A stretch of 64,000 nt of DNA from Clavelina lepadiformis (lineage: Eukaryota > Chordata > Ascidiacea > Aplousobranchia > Clavelinidae): contig NC_135247.1 of the NCBI RefSeq assembly GCF_947623445.1, positions 4,342,501-4,406,500 of the forward strand, in the 5' to 3' direction. Made by a program: the position numbers and the translations under genes. A model generated the notes under the pieces. The model had not been told where the DNA came from. It made no database searches and was given only the letters and a program-made list of their open reading frames with translations. Positions 61,132 through 64,000 of the stretch are shown piece by piece. How positions within the stretch are numbered: the first letter of the stretch is position 1; each line of letters begins with the position of its first letter.

Positions 61132-63914
61132 TCACTGCATGGTACCGAATACAGGGTTGTATCGGCAAATGCTAGGCCCACGCTCATCGTAGTCAGCCTT
61201 GGTATGACAAACTTTGTAAAACTCGGCCTATAAGACAAATAGAAACTGCATTATTTTTCTGCTATACGAAATCGGTTTCACTGCTTTCATATTGCACTGG
61301 TTGCTCTAGTTTGGTTAAAGCGAGAAATGTGCAAATGGGAAATATGGCAAAACTGACAGAAATCACATCACAGGGTTGTTCTGAAAGACATAAAAGATCA
61401 ATTTGGTACTTACTGTTGAAGCAAGCATGGATCCACCAAACCATACAGCATAACGTTGCATGCTATGTGACACCACTTGTACCTCCATAGGCTTCGGCTG
61501 CGAGTAAAATTTTCAATATTTAGGATTGCAAAAAATGAAAATTATGTTCACACAAAAAATGTGTAAATAGGAAGCCTGTGTGAGTAGAAAATAGCAAGAT
61601 GTGCTGGGTATGATTGCAATTTAGCCACTAGCAAATAGCAGGTGTTCTACACAGGAGTGGTTTGGAACCTGGGTTCCACTAAATTACAGAAAATTAGCCC
61701 TAGCTTAAGTGGTTTCCATACAACGAGAGGTCTCCACAAGTGGTAAGTGGAATTTACGAACAAATGAACATTTTGTTTGTGTTTGAAGAGTTCGGCCAAT
61801 GAACTTAAGCTTTTGCTGTGTTTTTAGAGGTTAAAAAAAATTAAATACAGTATCCTAGGTCTAGCAGGAACAAGCAAAACAGTAAAGACTTTACCTTGAT
61901 TCTTCCTTGGCTCAACTCCTCTGATATCTTAAGTCTCGCATCTACAGTTCTCTTGAGATCTCGCTGGACACGTCTGCCAAAATCCTTGAACATGGTTGAA
62001 CCTCCAGACAACACAACGTTCTGCAGCAATTAAAAGCATTTGTCAATTGTTACTCTGAAGTCAGCAAGGTGTTTTACAAAATCTTATCACACAACAAACA
62101 CGGAGCTGTCGTACCTTGTACAGGGGCCTTCTCACGTCAATCGGGCAATTCTGGATTACATCGTCGACTACAGTTGAGATGGGAGTTACAAAATCAGGGT
62201 TGGAAAACTAAGAAAATACATGAGTGATGCTCATTAACGCATAATAAAAAAATTAATGTTCTGATGACTCAATAGACAATCCTGATTCTACGCCCTAATA
62301 CCAGCAACAACATAGCACAGCGCTGCAGAATGGTAATGAAACCAGAATATAATGGAAAATTGGATAAAAAATCTTTTCAAATTTAATACTAATTTGGAGT
62401 AACTGTTAAAAATGGGTCGACGTAACACGTGAATAACCTACAATAGTTTCTATTAAATTTACAAGACTGACAAAAATTTAGCAGCGAAGCTTATGCAGAA
62501 ACATATTTTCACATTAAATGTCATTAAGTATTTGGCTATATTTCTAAAAGGTACCTCTACTTTGGTTAAAAACAACTTATCACGCGATAGTATAATACGG
62601 TACAATTCAAACCGAACAATGCATTGCTAACTTATTACCAGTTGGTGGTTGGGGTTGGGATTAATAAGAATAGATTAGAAGTTGTTCTACACAAAATATT
62701 CGACATTTATTATCATCCGGACTAAAACAATCAATCTTTATCATGGTACATGCCTACTGAAGATCTTAGGCAGATAGAATGTGTCACGATTTGTCAATTT
62801 TTACCTCTGGGTGGAAAAATATTTCAGGGCCAAGAAATCTTTCATGACCAACTTCAACGTTAAACTTTTCCCTTGTTACTGAATTAAGTCCTTCGTACAA
62901 CTTAATCCATCTACTGGGGTCAGCTTCGTATTTTCCAAATTCCTTTGAAATGTCAGGGCATATGTAACAGAAACGTTCCTGAAACATAAAAAGTTTTGTC
63001 GCTTACGACGCACAGAACCATTTAACAGGACTGAATAGGTTTCATAATAAATTAATAATACTCAGTTGGCCCCTGTGCACTTTTGTGTAATCAGGTTTCA
63101 GATGTGTAGAAGAGATTCTACACACTTAGCTGCGCAACTCATCACCGTATTTTAAGGATAGCACAAACTGCTACCTAAAGCATGTTCACACCGGAACCTA
63201 AAGCATATTTACATTTGCAATTACCTTAATTAATTTTGCTACTTCTAATGATTGTTCAGGAGGAATTCCAGTCTCTCTTTCTCGTAGAAGTTGTTGAATG
63301 AAATAAGTGATATCACGTCCAGCAATCGGTATATGTTTGATGCAGCTACCAATAACATATCCTTCCGCCTATAAATCATCAATTGACTCATTCTTCGTGT
63401 TATTTAAGTAAAAATTATAATATTGTTAATAAATATAATATTAATAAAAGTGTTCACATACAACTGGAATAACATGAGTGACACCATCCCCACTGTCAAT
63501 CACAGTCCCAGTCAGAACTCTCTCTCCAACAGCTCGTGAGGTCCACGAGGCAGCCAGTGCAAGCACAGCCTGCAAGCATAGCAAAAGAATAAGGCAAAGA
63601 TATTCTCAAAGTTAAATATATATAGTGTTATTATTTAGTAGACAACAGCGTCAATGTAGGGAAGTTACAACACATCTAACATCAGGCAACTGAGGCAATT
63701 ATATTTTGGTAACTGATTTATAGATGACAAAACTTCAAATCATAATGTTTGTTGCAGAACTATTTAATCAACTTTTTCAAAAGCAGGCATTCAGATTCAA
63801 AGTTTTAGATGCACGAACCTGAACTGCAATGTACAGGCCTGGAACGTTGAAAGATTCAAACATGATTTCGGCCAGATATTCACGATTTTCTGGGGTATTC
63901 AGGGGCGGCTCCGT
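61132..63914 (-). CDS. ACTR3: Actin-related protein 3 (Arp2/3 complex), N-terminus off the right edge
   Basis: Eight minus-strand exons join in phase: 63819-63914, 63462-63569, 63225-63368, 62805-62978, 62115-62207, 61895-62020, 61414-61497, 61132-61227. They encode 306 aa, about residue 113 to the end of a roughly 418-aa protein. Landmarks: [20 protein letters not shown], the nucleotide-binding [70 protein letters not shown] and [16 protein letters not shown]. Arp3 with Arp2 forms the template for branched actin filaments. The last exon reads [20 protein letters not shown] to FGTMQ-stop, slightly changed from the vertebrate [20 protein letters not shown] end. Nothing suggests a pseudogene. 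The region around 61841 holds the adjoining intron, not extra coding sequence. Confidence 0.96.
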
Positions 63915-64000
63915 CTAGATAACAAACTCTATGTTAGTATCAGGAGCAGGCAGGACCTGTTCTTATTTGTTAAACTGTCTACTTTAGAAAAATGTTATGC

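Overview
The window looks like AT-rich invertebrate chordate DNA, most likely a tunicate such as Ciona. The reasons are short AT-rich introns, single-copy deuterostome-type genes, and frequent TAGGCCTA-like runs. The species call is inference. The gene models below were built by hand from splice sites, reading phase and remembered family sequences; no search was run.

Layout. 195-10768 (-): N-terminal exons of a DPP6/DPP10-like protein, with a 9.9 kb first intron that holds two hAT-type elements. 10769-18254: no gene seen, one MITE. 18255-22973 (+): a 14-exon leucine-rich-repeat protein with a C-terminal death-fold region (LRRD1-like). 23302-29369 (-): TM2D1; its first intron carries a three-level nest of hAT elements with readable target-site duplications (TSDs). 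32413-33978 (+): DLST, complete. 35292-37829 (-): RAB18, complete, with a CxC tail. 41012-48000 (-): a four-exon gene for a small myristoylation/transmembrane protein; its first intron contains a 4.95 kb element (42654-47602) whose ends are inverted arrays of 43-bp tandem repeats, and which encodes a C2H2 / C48-protease-like / PHD-finger protein. 48095-54594 and 54621-60178: a direct tandem duplication, each unit with one plus-strand and one minus-strand gene of the same small-protein family. 60542-61072 (+): a probable small unknown gene. 61132-63914 (-): the C-terminal three quarters of ACTR3 (Arp3), running off the right edge.

The most unusual content lies at 41-59 kb. Five related loci encode or once encoded very small Asn-rich proteins built on a motif close to N-H/R-A/S/G-N-Q-x-N-P-N-N, with a conserved last exon reading Y/F-Q-x-x-K-K-stop. 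Some start with an N-myristoylation signal (MGN...S) and one has a transmembrane segment. I do not recognise the family. Around it the DNA records a clear history: tandem duplication, then three insertions in unit A whose empty sites survive in unit B, and a deletion in unit A that removed the promoter and first exon of one gene.

Mobile DNA is mostly hAT-like: 8-bp TSDs, termini such as CAGTGGTTC, TAGGG or (C/G)AGAGRTGGGCAGT, and short non-autonomous copies. The host genes are ordinary housekeeping or signalling genes: mitochondrial 2-oxoglutarate dehydrogenase E2, a Rab GTPase, actin nucleation and TM2D1. Apart from convergent pairs with short spacing there is no sign of functional clustering among them.
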